Shown here piece by piece: positions 15,992-23,847 of a stretch of 23,869 bases of DNA (position 1 is the stretch's first letter; every line of letters starts with the position of its first letter). Under the pieces are notes generated by a model that searched no databases, had not been told where the DNA came from, and saw only the letters and a list, made by a program, of their open reading frames with translations. The stretch is taken from positions 1-23,869 of the forward strand of contig DASZVN010000032.1 in the NCBI GenBank assembly GCA_035547055.1, read 5' to 3'. A program made the translations under genes and the position numbers. The DNA comes from DASZVN01 sp035547055 (GTDB taxonomy: Bacteria; Pseudomonadota; Alphaproteobacteria; Rhizobiales; Methylopilaceae).

Positions 15992-18442
15992 TCACTTCGC
16001 GGCGGCGAAGACGCCGCTGCCGAGATATTGCTGGCCGCCCGGGGTAAGGCCGCGGATGACCACCTGGCCGCCCATCTCCTGCGCCGGGCTGGCCTTGCTG
16101 CCGTAAAAGGCACCGTTCAGCGTCATGCGCAGCCTGGTCGCGGCGTCGGTCGTGGCGTCGTGGCCGACCAGCGCCTTGACCGATGCGAAGCTCGCCCGGT
16201 TGGTGGCGTCGAGCGCGATCTTGCCCTGGTAGTTCATGTTGTCGAGGCCGCGCACCTTCACGTTGCCGGTCGAGGCGCCGAAATCGACGGTGCTGTTGAA
16301 GCGACCGGCTGCCACGTAGGCCGCGCCGCCGTTCTGAACCGAGGCGACGACATGGCCGGAATAGCTCGCCTTGCCCACGGTCGGGATGTCCTTGCCGGTC
16401 AGGTCGGGCATCTGGCCGGCCACCCATTCGAGCAGGTGGGCGCGGTGCTCGATATTGCCGCCAGGCTGCACGTCCTGCACCGCCCAGAAGCCCCATTTGG
16501 TGTACTGGCACGCGCACGCCGTGACGTTCTTGAGGCCGCTGACGTTGACGAAGCCGGAGCTGACGACGGCGCCCTGCGCCGAGGCCGGCGTCGTGCCGTT
16601 CACGAGCGCGAGCGGCTTGCCGCTGCTGTCCTTGCCGAGCAGGGCGGCGAAATGGTCAGAGTCGATATAGCCGCCCCGGTAGAAGCCGACGCCGCTGGTG
16701 GTGGCGTCGAAGCCGAACTCGTAGACCGCGTTGAAGCTACCCGAGCCGGCGACCTTCTGCACGTCGGCTGCGGCGAAGAGAAAGCCCGCATCGGCGCTGG
16801 CCGCCACCACGAAGCCACCCGGCGTCGTGCTCAGCGAGCCGATCGCGAGATGCTGCACCGTGCCGGTACCGTGGTTGATGGTGTCCACGATGCCGCCGGC
16901 GAAGCCCAGCAGCTCGGTCGACGTGCTCATCAGATCGGGCCGAACCTTGCCGATGCCGGCCGGCGCCGTGATGCGCGAGAAGCCCTGGCTGAACTGGTAG
17001 GTCTGCGACGCGCTCGGCAGGAGGCCGCCGTTGTCGATGTCGTACTGGGCCCCCGACGAGGTGATCGTGCCGGAGGCCGGGATCGTGGTTCCGCCGCCCG
17101 CCGCGCTGGCGGCTTGCGAGCCCACGCTCGCCGCTCCGTTGCCGGTCCCTGCCCCGACTTGCGCCCCGGCACCCGACCCGACGATCGCGCCACTGACGCT
17201 GCTGTGGTTGGCTGCCGCGGAGGATCCACTGCCGGACGAGGTGAACGAGCCGGTCGCGATCGTGACCGGCGAGGTGTCCGTCGAATGGCGCGAGGCGAAG
17301 AAGCTGCCCGACAGCTTGCCGCCATTGATCTCGCCGGCCATCGCCAGGAACGTCGAACGTTGGTTCGCTCCGTCGCCTTCGATGTCGACGCCGGCCTGGA
17401 TGACCGGGGTGCCGAAGCCGGCGGGAAGGCCAGCCTTCGGGCTGAAGCCAAGGACGTCGGAGGTCGCGAAACTGGTGGTGGACGCGCCGAAGAAGGCCTT
17501 CGGCAGGTAGGGCGCGAACGACGCCGGGCCGTGACCGCTGCCGCAGCAATTGTCCATGCGATAGGCGAAGACGGTGCCGGCGACCGAGCCCCCGCCCCCG
17601 CCATTGTTGTCGCCGCCGCCCGAGGTCTGCTTGGTGCCCTGGCTGGTGCTGGTGGTCTGCACCACGCTGGGCGTGACCGGAGGCGACGACGGGTTGTTGG
17701 CGGTATTCGGCACGGGCGCGGGCGGCATCGGCGGCGCGCTCAGCGTGCCGTTCGCCCCGCTGCCGAGCTGGGCGGCGACGATCCCGGCCGACAGGTGGAC
17801 CCCGCCGTGGCCCGCGCCCTTTTCCATCGCGGAATTGTGGTGCTGGACGTCGGCGGTGGTGGTGAGGCGCACCGAAACGCGGCCGTCGCGCCCGACCAGG
17901 GCGGTCTGACCCAGCGACAGGGTGGTCAGCCCGAAGCGGCCGCGGAGAAAGGCGTGGCCGAACGCGACGGTGATCTTGAGCACCGCGGCGCTGTCGGTCG
18001 CCTGGCGCCCGGCCTCGAGCAGCACCACGCCGCCGCGGATGCCGATGACGCCGGCGGAGGTCTTGATGTCGGCCTCGCCGTTGTGGGTGACCTCGCCGCC
18101 GACGAAGCGCATCAGCCCCTTGCCGAAGGTCACCGCCATGCGGCCGGTCGAGGCGTCGGGGTTGTAGACGTAGCTGTCGAGCACGACGTCGCTGTCGGGC
18201 CCGATGCTCATGGTGGTGCGGTCGACGAAGAGGAGCTGCACCGACCCCGCCGCCGACGTGCGGATGCGCTCGTCGCGGACGACGTTGTTGCCGACCCGGA
18301 TGACGCGGCTCGCGCTGCCGGGCGCGATCGAGGTCGAGGCCGGGTTGACCGCGGCGGCGGTGCCGATGGTGGTCGTGGCGGCAGCCGCGGCGCCGGCCGG
18401 ACCGGCAATCAACGCGAGCGCGAGAGCGAGGCGCGAGACCAT
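15992..18442 (-). CDS. Secreted FecR-domain protein with a C-terminal TbpB-like barrel segment (likely Slam cargo)
   Basis: An 816-residue exported protein. Its signal peptide (1-22, MVSRLALALALIAGPAGAAA) has no lipobox Cys, so it is probably not a lipoprotein. Residues about 26-145 form a FecR domain, with VRDERIRTSAAGSVQL, FVDRTTMSIGPDSDVVLDSY, FGKGLMRFVGG and SAGVIGIRGGVV segments. A low-complexity linker rich in Pro, Ser, Thr and Gly (about 236-288) follows, then a long beta-rich, Gly/Ser/Thr-rich region. The end, NGAFYGSKASPAQEMGGQVVIRG (776-798) up to QQYLGSGVFAAAK, resembles the final strands of TbpB-type beta-barrels. Two tight cysteine pairs occur (Cys299-Cys300; Cys643, Cys645). No sigma factor or TonB receptor gene is adjacent, so a classical FecR signalling role is unlikely. 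It follows a Slam-like gene by 11 nt, with its ribosome binding site on that gene's stop codon. Confidence 0.82.
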   Translation of the reverse strand: MVSRLALALALIAGPAGAAAAATTTIGTAAAVNPASTSIAPGSASRVIRVGNNVVRDERIRTSAAGSVQLLFVDRTTMSIGPDSDVVLDSYVYNPDASTGRMAVTFGKGLMRFVGGEVTHNGEADIKTSAGVIGIRGGVVLLEAGRQATDSAAVLKITVAFGHAFLRGRFGLTTLSLGQTALVGRDGRVSVRLTTTADVQHHNSAMEKGAGHGGVHLSAGIVAAQLGSGANGTLSAPPMPPAPVPNTANNPSSPPVTPSVVQTTSTSQGTKQTSGGGDNNGGGGGSVAGTVFAYRMDNCCGSGHGPASFAPYLPKAFFGASTTSFATSDVLGFSPKAGLPAGFGTPVIQAGVDIEGDGANQRSTFLAMAGEINGGKLSGSFFASRHSTDTSPVTIATGSFTSSGSGSSAAANHSSVSGAIVGSGAGAQVGAGTGNGAASVGSQAASAAGGGTTIPASGTITSSGAQYDIDNGGLLPSASQTYQFSQGFSRITAPAGIGKVRPDLMSTSTELLGFAGGIVDTINHGTGTVQHLAIGSLSTTPGGFVVAASADAGFLFAAADVQKVAGSGSFNAVYEFGFDATTSGVGFYRGGYIDSDHFAALLGKDSSGKPLALVNGTTPASAQGAVVSSGFVNVSGLKNVTACACQYTKWGFWAVQDVQPGGNIEHRAHLLEWVAGQMPDLTGKDIPTVGKASYSGHVVASVQNGGAAYVAAGRFNSTVDFGASTGNVKVRGLDNMNYQGKIALDATNRASFASVKALVGHDATTDAATRLRMTLNGAFYGSKASPAQEMGGQVVIRGLTPGGQQYLGSGVFAAAK

Positions 18443-18449
18443 GGCATGT

Positions 18450-18454
18450 CTCCT
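18450..18454 (-). promoter_or_regulatory. Ribosome binding site overlapping the Slam-like stop codon
   Basis: On the coding (minus) strand the sequence reads TGAGGAGACATGCCATG. The AGGAG is a strong Shine-Dalgarno site 7 nt before the FecR-protein ATG at 18442, and it overlaps the TGA stop of the upstream Slam-like gene. This fixes the FecR start and indicates coupled translation of the two genes. Confidence 0.85.
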
Positions 18455-19821
18455 CAGAAGCGGAGCGTCGGCCCGAAGGTGACGGAGAAATCGTGGGCGG
18501 TGAAATTGCGCAGGCTGGACTGGACGGCGTCGTACTGGACCAGGGTCGAGACCCCCACATGCTTCCAGAGCTGGACGTCGACGCCGAGGCCGATCCGCCA
18601 CTCGTTGTCGACCCGCGTGATCGTCGGATTGATGATGGGATCCGGCCGCTGGTAGGCGGCATAGCTGAAGCCGGCCTGCGGGGTCACGACGATCTGGTGC
18701 GCCTCACCGCCCCACGAGCGGGTGAACGCGTAGGGCACCAGCAGATCGAGCGCGAAGCGGTCGTAGCTGTTGAAGGTGAAGCGGCTGTCGACCCGGTTGG
18801 CCTCGTAGGCGAGACGCGCGGCCCAGCTCAGGCCCGGCACCGGCGCGAGCGGTCCGCCGACGATGAAGCCGGCGGTCACGAGGTTGCCGGTGAGCTGCGC
18901 GGCGGTCTGATAGGTCGTCGAGTTGTTGAAGTTGCGGTTGCGGTATTCGAGGAAGGGCTCGACCGCCATGGTCGTGCCGAGCGGCAGGTCGGCGAGGACG
19001 CCGACGCCGGCGGTTGCGAGGAAGGGTGCGTCCGCAAGCGACGCCACGTTGCCGATGCCATAGACCTTGACCGAGCCGCCCTTGATCCCCGGCAGGGCGA
19101 AGCGCGGGCCGATCTGAAGCTCGAGAAAGCCGAGGTCGAGCCGGTCGATCCGGAACTGCTTGGAGTAGTAGCCTACGAGGCTCGCCTCGATCGTCGCCGC
19201 GCCGCCGGCGATCGGATGGGCCCAGGTGACGGTCGACAGCGCGAACCAGTTCCAGTCCGGCCGGCGGCGGAACGGCTTGGCCAGGACGGCATTGCCGCCG
19301 AGCGCGTAGACGAGGTCGCTGTCCGGGCCAAGGCCGGCGTTCGACTGCCAGCGCAGGCCGGTCTGGGCGTAGACGCTCCATTCCTTGCCGGCCGGCGTGC
19401 CGCCGCTCTGCATCGCGGCAAGGTAGGTCTCGATGTTCTTCCTGACCGCGGGCGGGGTCCCCGGCTCGGCCAGCACCTCGTCGAAATAGCTCTTCGCCAG
19501 GGTAAAGGAGCCGAGCCGGTAGTAGAGCGCGCCGAGCTCCAGTCTGACCCGCGGGAGATGCGGGTTGTAGAACAGCATGCGGTCATAGGCGCCGATCGCG
19601 GCTTCGTAGTCGCCGAGCCGGGTCGCCATCTGGGCATAGGCGAAGGCAGCGTCGAGGTCCTTGGGATGGCGGATCGTCTTCTGGAGCAGCGCCTGGTAGC
19701 GCGCCTTGGTGTCGGCCGACGCCTGGTCCTGCGCGAGCGCGGCGCGGCCCATCAACAGCGATGCTGCGACCGCGGCGAGAATCACGCCAAGGCGCCTGCC
19801 TCCAAAACGCCCCCCTCTCAA
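18454..19821 (-). CDS. Slam-like outer-membrane protein (TPR plus DUF560-type beta-barrel)
   Basis: A 455-residue protein resembling surface lipoprotein assembly modulators, the outer-membrane translocators of the type XI pathway. A signal peptide (about 1-30, ending AALA) leads into a TPR region (about 36-140) with AAIGAYDRMLFYNPHLPRVR and LELGALYYRLGSFTLAKSYF. A beta-barrel with alternating aromatic strands runs from about 147 to the C-terminal Phe455, as expected for an outer-membrane barrel recognised by the BAM machinery. EWSVYAQTGLRWQSNAGLGP is a typical first strand of DUF560 proteins. I use a TTG start at 19821 because GGGGAGGGG lies about 5 nt upstream and the signal peptide fits; an internal GTG at 19785 is possible. 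It is the first gene of a two-gene unit with the FecR protein, its probable cargo. A pure TPR-porin role cannot be excluded. Confidence 0.83.
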   Translation of the reverse strand: MRGGRFGGRRLGVILAAVAASLLMGRAALAQDQASADTKARYQALLQKTIRHPKDLDAAFAYAQMATRLGDYEAAIGAYDRMLFYNPHLPRVRLELGALYYRLGSFTLAKSYFDEVLAEPGTPPAVRKNIETYLAAMQSGGTPAGKEWSVYAQTGLRWQSNAGLGPDSDLVYALGGNAVLAKPFRRRPDWNWFALSTVTWAHPIAGGAATIEASLVGYYSKQFRIDRLDLGFLELQIGPRFALPGIKGGSVKVYGIGNVASLADAPFLATAGVGVLADLPLGTTMAVEPFLEYRNRNFNNSTTYQTAAQLTGNLVTAGFIVGGPLAPVPGLSWAARLAYEANRVDSRFTFNSYDRFALDLLVPYAFTRSWGGEAHQIVVTPQAGFSYAAYQRPDPIINPTITRVDNEWRIGLGVDVQLWKHVGVSTLVQYDAVQSSLRNFTAHDFSVTFGPTLRF

Positions 19822-19987
19822 GCGCCCCTCCCCCTGGCACGAGCTTCGCTTGCGACGCTGCCGCGCAGCTACAATCGCAAGCCGGCCCGGCGCGACGCAA
19901 GCAGTTTCCGCTGGTGGGCCCAGTGAAATTCCGGGGTATGCGGCGGGATTCCAGGGGATGAAAGACCGCTCCGCGCGGCATCGGGAC

Positions 19988-20380
19988 TTAGAACACCTTG
20001 GCGAGCGCGAGTATCGCGGCGATGGCGATATAGGTCAGGTGGTGGAGCAACTGGTCGGTGCCGAACGCCCACCAATAGGTCCCGGCCTCGGGGCTCAGGC
20101 TGGCGTGGCGGCTGATCTGCTCCTTGCCCCAGTCGAGATGGTAGTGGATGGCGAACTCCACCGCGACAATCGCGACGCCGAGAAGAACCGGCGGGCCGAC
20201 GATGACCAGCACCAGCGCGGTGCCGAGCGCGTGCAGCCCGGCATGGATGAGCCCCCCGAGATGGCCGTAGGTGCCCTTGTTCATCACCTGGTAGGTGGTC
20301 TGCAGGAAGAAGTCGCAGAGCGCGTGCTTGATCTCGAGCAGCGCGAGCGTCGCGAGCAGCCACGCGGTTTCGCCGGACAC
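19988..20380 (-). CDS. DUF3307-type small integral membrane protein
   Basis: A 130-residue hydrophobic protein with about four membrane helices and conserved polar residues inside them: KHALCDFFLQTTYQVMNKG near residue 20, HYHLDWGKEQISRH in the middle and DQLLHHLTYIAIAAILAL at the end. The H-x-x-x-D arrangement and the HLDW segment fit DUF3307. The biochemical function of this family is not established. I chose GTG 20380 because the GAGG before it is well placed and the product matches the usual length; a longer frame to 20437 starts with Arg-rich sequence. It is divergent from the cyclase gene, with 351 bp between the starts, and lies 166 bp upstream of the Slam-like gene on the same strand. 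Confidence 0.75.
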   Translation of the reverse strand: MSGETAWLLATLALLEIKHALCDFFLQTTYQVMNKGTYGHLGGLIHAGLHALGTALVLVIVGPPVLLGVAIVAVEFAIHYHLDWGKEQISRHASLSPEAGTYWWAFGTDQLLHHLTYIAIAAILALAKVF

Positions 20381-20731
20381 TGTTGCCTCACGGAGACGAA
20401 GAGCAGTCTGGCGGCCGGCCGACCGGCGCCCCCCCAAACGGCGCGCCGTCGATAGACCGTTCGCTGGGCGCGGTCAAAGGGCAGCCGGCACAGATCGCTT
20501 TCGCGCGATTCCGAAAGCCGCTATGGCAGGCGGAGTGCGGGTTTGTCGAAATCGGATCGGCACGGGCCCCCTCCGGCTCGCTTCGCTCGCCACCTCCTCC
20601 GCTTCGCTGGGGAGGAGTTGCGCTGTGTCCGATCCTCCCCCGTCGCAGACGGGAGAGGGGGACCATGCGAAGCATGGTGGAGGGGGCGCGCCAACCGCTG
20701 CCGAACTTGCACGACGTGAGGCGCAGGCAGC
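20381..20731. other. Divergent intergenic region containing one repeat copy
   Basis: This 351-bp gap lies between the divergent DUF3307 and cyclase genes. About 142 bp of it (20564-20705) is copy 2 of the multi-hairpin repeat that also sits in hpnB. The remaining 183 bp beside the DUF3307 start and 26 bp before the cyclase start show no open frame that looks real. No clear promoter could be assigned by eye. Confidence 0.6.
20564..20705 (-). repeat. About 142-bp multi-hairpin repeat, copy 2, intergenic
   Basis: The reverse complement of this stretch aligns with 5723-5866 in hpnB almost end to end, including the outermost TTCGGC and GGGGGCCC flanks. Differences are concentrated in the central variable part. 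It contains the same ordered stems and ends 26 bp before the adenylate cyclase ATG, so it would form hairpins in that gene's leader if transcription starts upstream. Confidence 0.92.
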
Positions 20732-22948
20732 ATGGCGGCATCGCAGAGGCGGAGGCGGACCGGGCTCGCGGCGGCGGTGGCCGCGGCGGCACTGGCGCTG
20801 GTGACGCTGCTCCGCACCGCCGACCCGGCCTTCCTGGCCGACGTGCGCGCCCGCACGTTCGACGCCTATGAGCGGCTGGCGCCGCGGCCCTACGACCCCC
20901 GACTGCCGGTCCGGATCGTCGACATCGACGACGCCGCGCTCGCCGCCTTCGGGCAGTGGCCATGGCCGCGCTCGCGCCTCGCCGCCCTGGTCGAGCGTCT
21001 GGGCCAGCTCGGCGCCGCGGTAGTGGCGTTCGACGTCCTGTTTCCCGAGCCCGACCGGGCCTCCCCGGCCCGCTTCGCGCAGGGTCTCGCCATCGAGGAC
21101 CAGGCCGATGCGGCAGCGCTCCGGACGCTGGCGGCGCGCCTTCCCGACAACGACGCCCTCTTCGCCCAGGCGATGAAGCGGGAGCCGGTCGTGCTCGGCT
21201 TCGCCACCGAGGACCGCGCCAACGCCCGCCGACCCGAGACCAAGAGCGGCTTCGCCTTCGCCGGCGCCGATCCCAAGCGCGAACTGCCGCCCTTTCCCGG
21301 CGCCACCACCAACCTGCCGATGCTGGCCGACGCGGCCGCGGGCGTCGGCGCGCTCAGCCTCGGCGGGCGCGAGAACAACGGCGTGGTGCGCCGCGTGCGC
21401 CTGCTCTTCACCGACGGCAAGCACCTCTATCCGAGTCTCGCGCTGGAGGCGCTCAGGGTCGCGCAGGGCGCCCGCAGCATCGTCGTGCGCAGCACCGGCG
21501 CGAGCGGCGAGGCCGGCGCGGCGCCCGCCCTGGTCGACCTTCGGGTCGGCCAGTTCCGGGTGCCGATGACGAGCCAGGGCGAACTCTGGCTGTGGTACGA
21601 CCACGACCGCAAGACCCGCTACGTCTCGGCCAAGGATGTGCTCGACCCGGCCAGGACGGCAGCGGTCCGGCCGCTCCTCGACGGCGCCATCGTCTTCGTC
21701 GGCTCCTCGGCGGCCGGCCTGTTCGACACCCGCACCACCGCGCTCGGCGCGGTCGTGCCCGGCGTGTCGATCCATGCCCAGGCGGTCGAGCAGATCATCG
21801 CCCAGCGCTTCGTCCGCCGGCCCGACTGGGCGACCGGACTCGAAATCCTCGGCACGGTGGTCCTCGGCGTGGCGCTGACCGCCCTCCTCCTGCTCGGCGG
21901 CGCCCGCTTCGCCGCGATCGCGGGCGGGCTCGCGGGCGCGGCGGCGATCGGCGGCTCATGGCTCGCGTTCCGCCGCTTCGGCCTGTTCGTCGATCCGGTC
22001 TATCCGCTGATCGGCGCGCTCGCCACCTATCTCGCCGTCACCGGCATCCTCCGTGCCGTCACCGACCGCGAGAAGCGCTTCGTCCGCCAGGCCTTCGGCC
22101 AATATCTCGCGCCGCAGCTCCTGGCCCGTCTCGAGGCCTCGCCCGACCTGCTCCGGCTCGGCGGCGAGATGCGGCCGATGACGATCCTATTCATGGACGT
22201 GCGCGGCTTCACCCCGATCTCCGAGCGGCTCTCGCCCGAAGAGGTGGTGAGCTTCCTCAACCGCCTGATGACCCCGCTGTCGGAGGCGATCCAGGCCGAG
22301 CTCGGCACCATCGACAAATATATCGGCGACTCGGTGATGGCGTTCTGGAACGCGCCGGTCGCAGTGCCCGACCACCCGCGCCGGGCCTGCCGCGCCGCGC
22401 TCGCGATGCGCCAGGCGCTGGCGGACCTCAACGCCAGCGACGGCTTCGGCTTCGTCGCCGCCGGGCGCGCCGATCTCGCCGTGCGGATCGGCGTCGGGGT
22501 GAACACCGGTGAGGCCTGCGTCGGCAACATGGGTTCGGATCGGCGCTTCAACTATTCAGTGATCGGCGATGCGGTGAACACCGCGGCGCGGGTCGAATCG
22601 AGCTGCAAGGACGCAGGCTTCGACATCCTGGTCTCCGAGGCGACCGCACGCGAGGTGCCCGGCATGGCGCTCCTGCCGGCCGGCGAGATCGCGCTGAAAG
22701 GCAAGGCGCGGCCGCAGGCCTTGTTCGCTCTGGTCGGCGACGAGACCGAGGCGGCGACGCCGGCCTTCAAGGCGATCGCGGCCGCCCATGCCGAGCTGAT
22801 GGGCGCGCTCGCCGCCGGCCGCCGCGAGGCCGCGAATGCCGCGCTCGAGCGCTGCCGCGCGCTCGGCGGCGAGAAGCTCGCGAGCCTCTACGATGCGCTC
22901 GGCCGCCGCGTGGCGATGCTGGCGGAACCGCAAAGCGCAGACGCGTAG
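20732..22948 (+). CDS. CHASE2-domain membrane adenylate cyclase (class III)
   Basis: A 738-residue sensor enzyme. An N-terminal membrane helix (about 12-28) is followed by a periplasmic CHASE2 domain (about 35-370; PVRIVDIDDAALAAFGQWPWPR and AFDVLFPEPD are typical). Two or three membrane helices lie at about 375-450 and a cytoplasmic class III cyclase domain at about 480-670. The catalytic residues are complete: metal-binding Asp489 in FMDVRGFT and Asp533 in DKYIGDSV, adenine-selecting Lys529 and Asp613, and transition-state Asn616 and Arg620 in IGDAVNTAARVES. It should therefore make cAMP from ATP in response to an extracytoplasmic signal of unknown nature. Its stop codon lies at the start of a palindromic repeat. 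The start has a modest GAGG upstream, separated by a purine-rich spacer. Confidence 0.93.
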   Translation: MAASQRRRRTGLAAAVAAAALALVTLLRTADPAFLADVRARTFDAYERLAPRPYDPRLPVRIVDIDDAALAAFGQWPWPRSRLAALVERLGQLGAAVVAFDVLFPEPDRASPARFAQGLAIEDQADAAALRTLAARLPDNDALFAQAMKREPVVLGFATEDRANARRPETKSGFAFAGADPKRELPPFPGATTNLPMLADAAAGVGALSLGGRENNGVVRRVRLLFTDGKHLYPSLALEALRVAQGARSIVVRSTGASGEAGAAPALVDLRVGQFRVPMTSQGELWLWYDHDRKTRYVSAKDVLDPARTAAVRPLLDGAIVFVGSSAAGLFDTRTTALGAVVPGVSIHAQAVEQIIAQRFVRRPDWATGLEILGTVVLGVALTALLLLGGARFAAIAGGLAGAAAIGGSWLAFRRFGLFVDPVYPLIGALATYLAVTGILRAVTDREKRFVRQAFGQYLAPQLLARLEASPDLLRLGGEMRPMTILFMDVRGFTPISERLSPEEVVSFLNRLMTPLSEAIQAELGTIDKYIGDSVMAFWNAPVAVPDHPRRACRAALAMRQALADLNASDGFGFVAAGRADLAVRIGVGVNTGEACVGNMGSDRRFNYSVIGDAVNTAARVESSCKDAGFDILVSEATAREVPGMALLPAGEIALKGKARPQALFALVGDETEAATPAFKAIAAAHAELMGALAAGRREAANAALERCRALGGEKLASLYDALGRRVAMLAEPQSADA

Positions 22949-22983
22949 GGTGGGCATCGACAATCGTCGATGTCCACCCTACG
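22944..22983. repeat. 40-bp near-perfect palindrome overlapping the cyclase stop codon
   Basis: Two 18-nt arms, CGTAGGGTGGGCATCGAC and its reverse complement with one mismatch (a G-U pair in RNA), enclose AATC. The TAG inside the left arm is the stop codon of the cyclase gene. The outer part, CGTAGGGTGGGCA, is shared with the palindromes at 5686 and 23844. No T-run follows, so it is not a standard intrinsic terminator, but it could stabilise or shape the transcript end. It lies 24 bp before the next start codon. Confidence 0.9.
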
Positions 22984-23007
22984 GAACAGCGCACGGAGTG
23001 GAGGCTC

Positions 23008-23847
23008 ATGGCTCTGACGATTGCGATCGTGGCGGCAGGAGAGATGGGGGCCGGCGTCGGGCGGCGGCTCGTGGAGAACGGCGCCGCCGTCAAGACCTCG
23101 CTCGCCGGGCGCAGCGCGCGCTCGGCGGAGCGGGCGCGGGCCGCGGGCATGGCCGATTCCGGCGACGAGGCGCTCGCCGCGGCAGACCTCTTCCTCTCGA
23201 TCGTGCCGCCGGGCGAGGCCGTCGCCCTGGCCGAGCGCGTGGCCCCTCATCTCGCCGCCGCGGCCAGGAAACCGCTCTATGTCGACTGCAACGCCATCAG
23301 CCCGCAGACCGCCGCCCGCGTCGCCGCGGTCGTCACCGCGGCCGGCTGCCGCTTCGTCGACGGCGGCATTATCGGAGGGCCGCCCTCGCCGGGCGATGAC
23401 GGGCCGGCGATCTACGTCTCCGGCCAGGATGCCCCTGCCGCGATGACGCTGTCCGCCTACGGCCTCGACCTCCGCGACCTGGGAGGACCGATCGGCGCGG
23501 CCTCGGCGCTCAAGATGAGCTATGCCGGCATCACCAAAGGCACCACGGCGATCACGACGGCGATGATGCTCGGCGCGCTGAAGGCGGGCAGCGCCCCGGC
23601 GCTGAAGCGCGAGCTCGCCGCCAGCCAGAAGGGCGCCCTCGCCCGCTCCGCGGTCGCCATTCCCGCAATGTTCCCGAAGGCTTATCGCTGGGTCGCCGAG
23701 ATGCGCGAAATCGCCGCCTTCCTCGACGACCCGGCGGCCAGCAAGATCTACGAGGGCATCGCCGATCTCTACGAGCGCCTCGCCGCCGATGTCGCCGCAG
23801 GCGGGGCGGAGACCGGGGCGCTCACCGAATTCCTGCGGGATCCGTAG
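23008..23847 (+). CDS. NAD(P)-binding 6-phosphogluconate-dehydrogenase-like oxidoreductase (DUF1932 type)
   Basis: A 279-residue protein of the beta-hydroxyacid dehydrogenase/6-phosphogluconate dehydrogenase superfamily. An N-terminal Rossmann fold opens with TIAIVAAGEMGAGVGRRL, a variant of the family GLGxMG motif. It continues with FLSIVPPGEAV and YVDCNAISPQTA, where this subfamily holds its substrate-binding loop. A helical C-terminal domain of the DUF1932 type follows, with SALKMSYAGITKGTTAI carrying the likely catalytic Lys. The substrate is unknown. GGAGG lies just before the ATG. The stop TAG (23845-23847) lies in the first bases of a palindromic repeat. It could form a unit with the upstream cyclase, but the 40-bp palindrome between them makes independent expression possible. 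Confidence 0.85.
   Translation: MALTIAIVAAGEMGAGVGRRLVENGAAVKTSLAGRSARSAERARAAGMADSGDEALAAADLFLSIVPPGEAVALAERVAPHLAAAARKPLYVDCNAISPQTAARVAAVVTAAGCRFVDGGIIGGPPSPGDDGPAIYVSGQDAPAAMTLSAYGLDLRDLGGPIGAASALKMSYAGITKGTTAITTAMMLGALKAGSAPALKRELAASQKGALARSAVAIPAMFPKAYRWVAEMREIAAFLDDPAASKIYEGIADLYERLAADVAAGGAETGALTEFLRDP

Noticed and set aside
15992..18442. A FecR anti-sigma regulator of iron uptake
   Set aside because: There is no adjacent sigma factor or TonB receptor, no cytoplasmic anti-sigma part, and the protein has a cleavable signal peptide and a TbpB-like end.
15944..18655. A 903-residue + strand open frame opposite the FecR gene
   Set aside because: It is an antisense shadow of a GC-rich gene, rich in Arg, Ala and Gly with no family resemblance, while the minus strand encodes recognisable domains with a strong ribosome binding site.
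22944..22983. An intrinsic terminator after the cyclase gene
   Set aside because: The stem is strong but there is no T-run, and the sequence belongs to a dispersed palindrome family.
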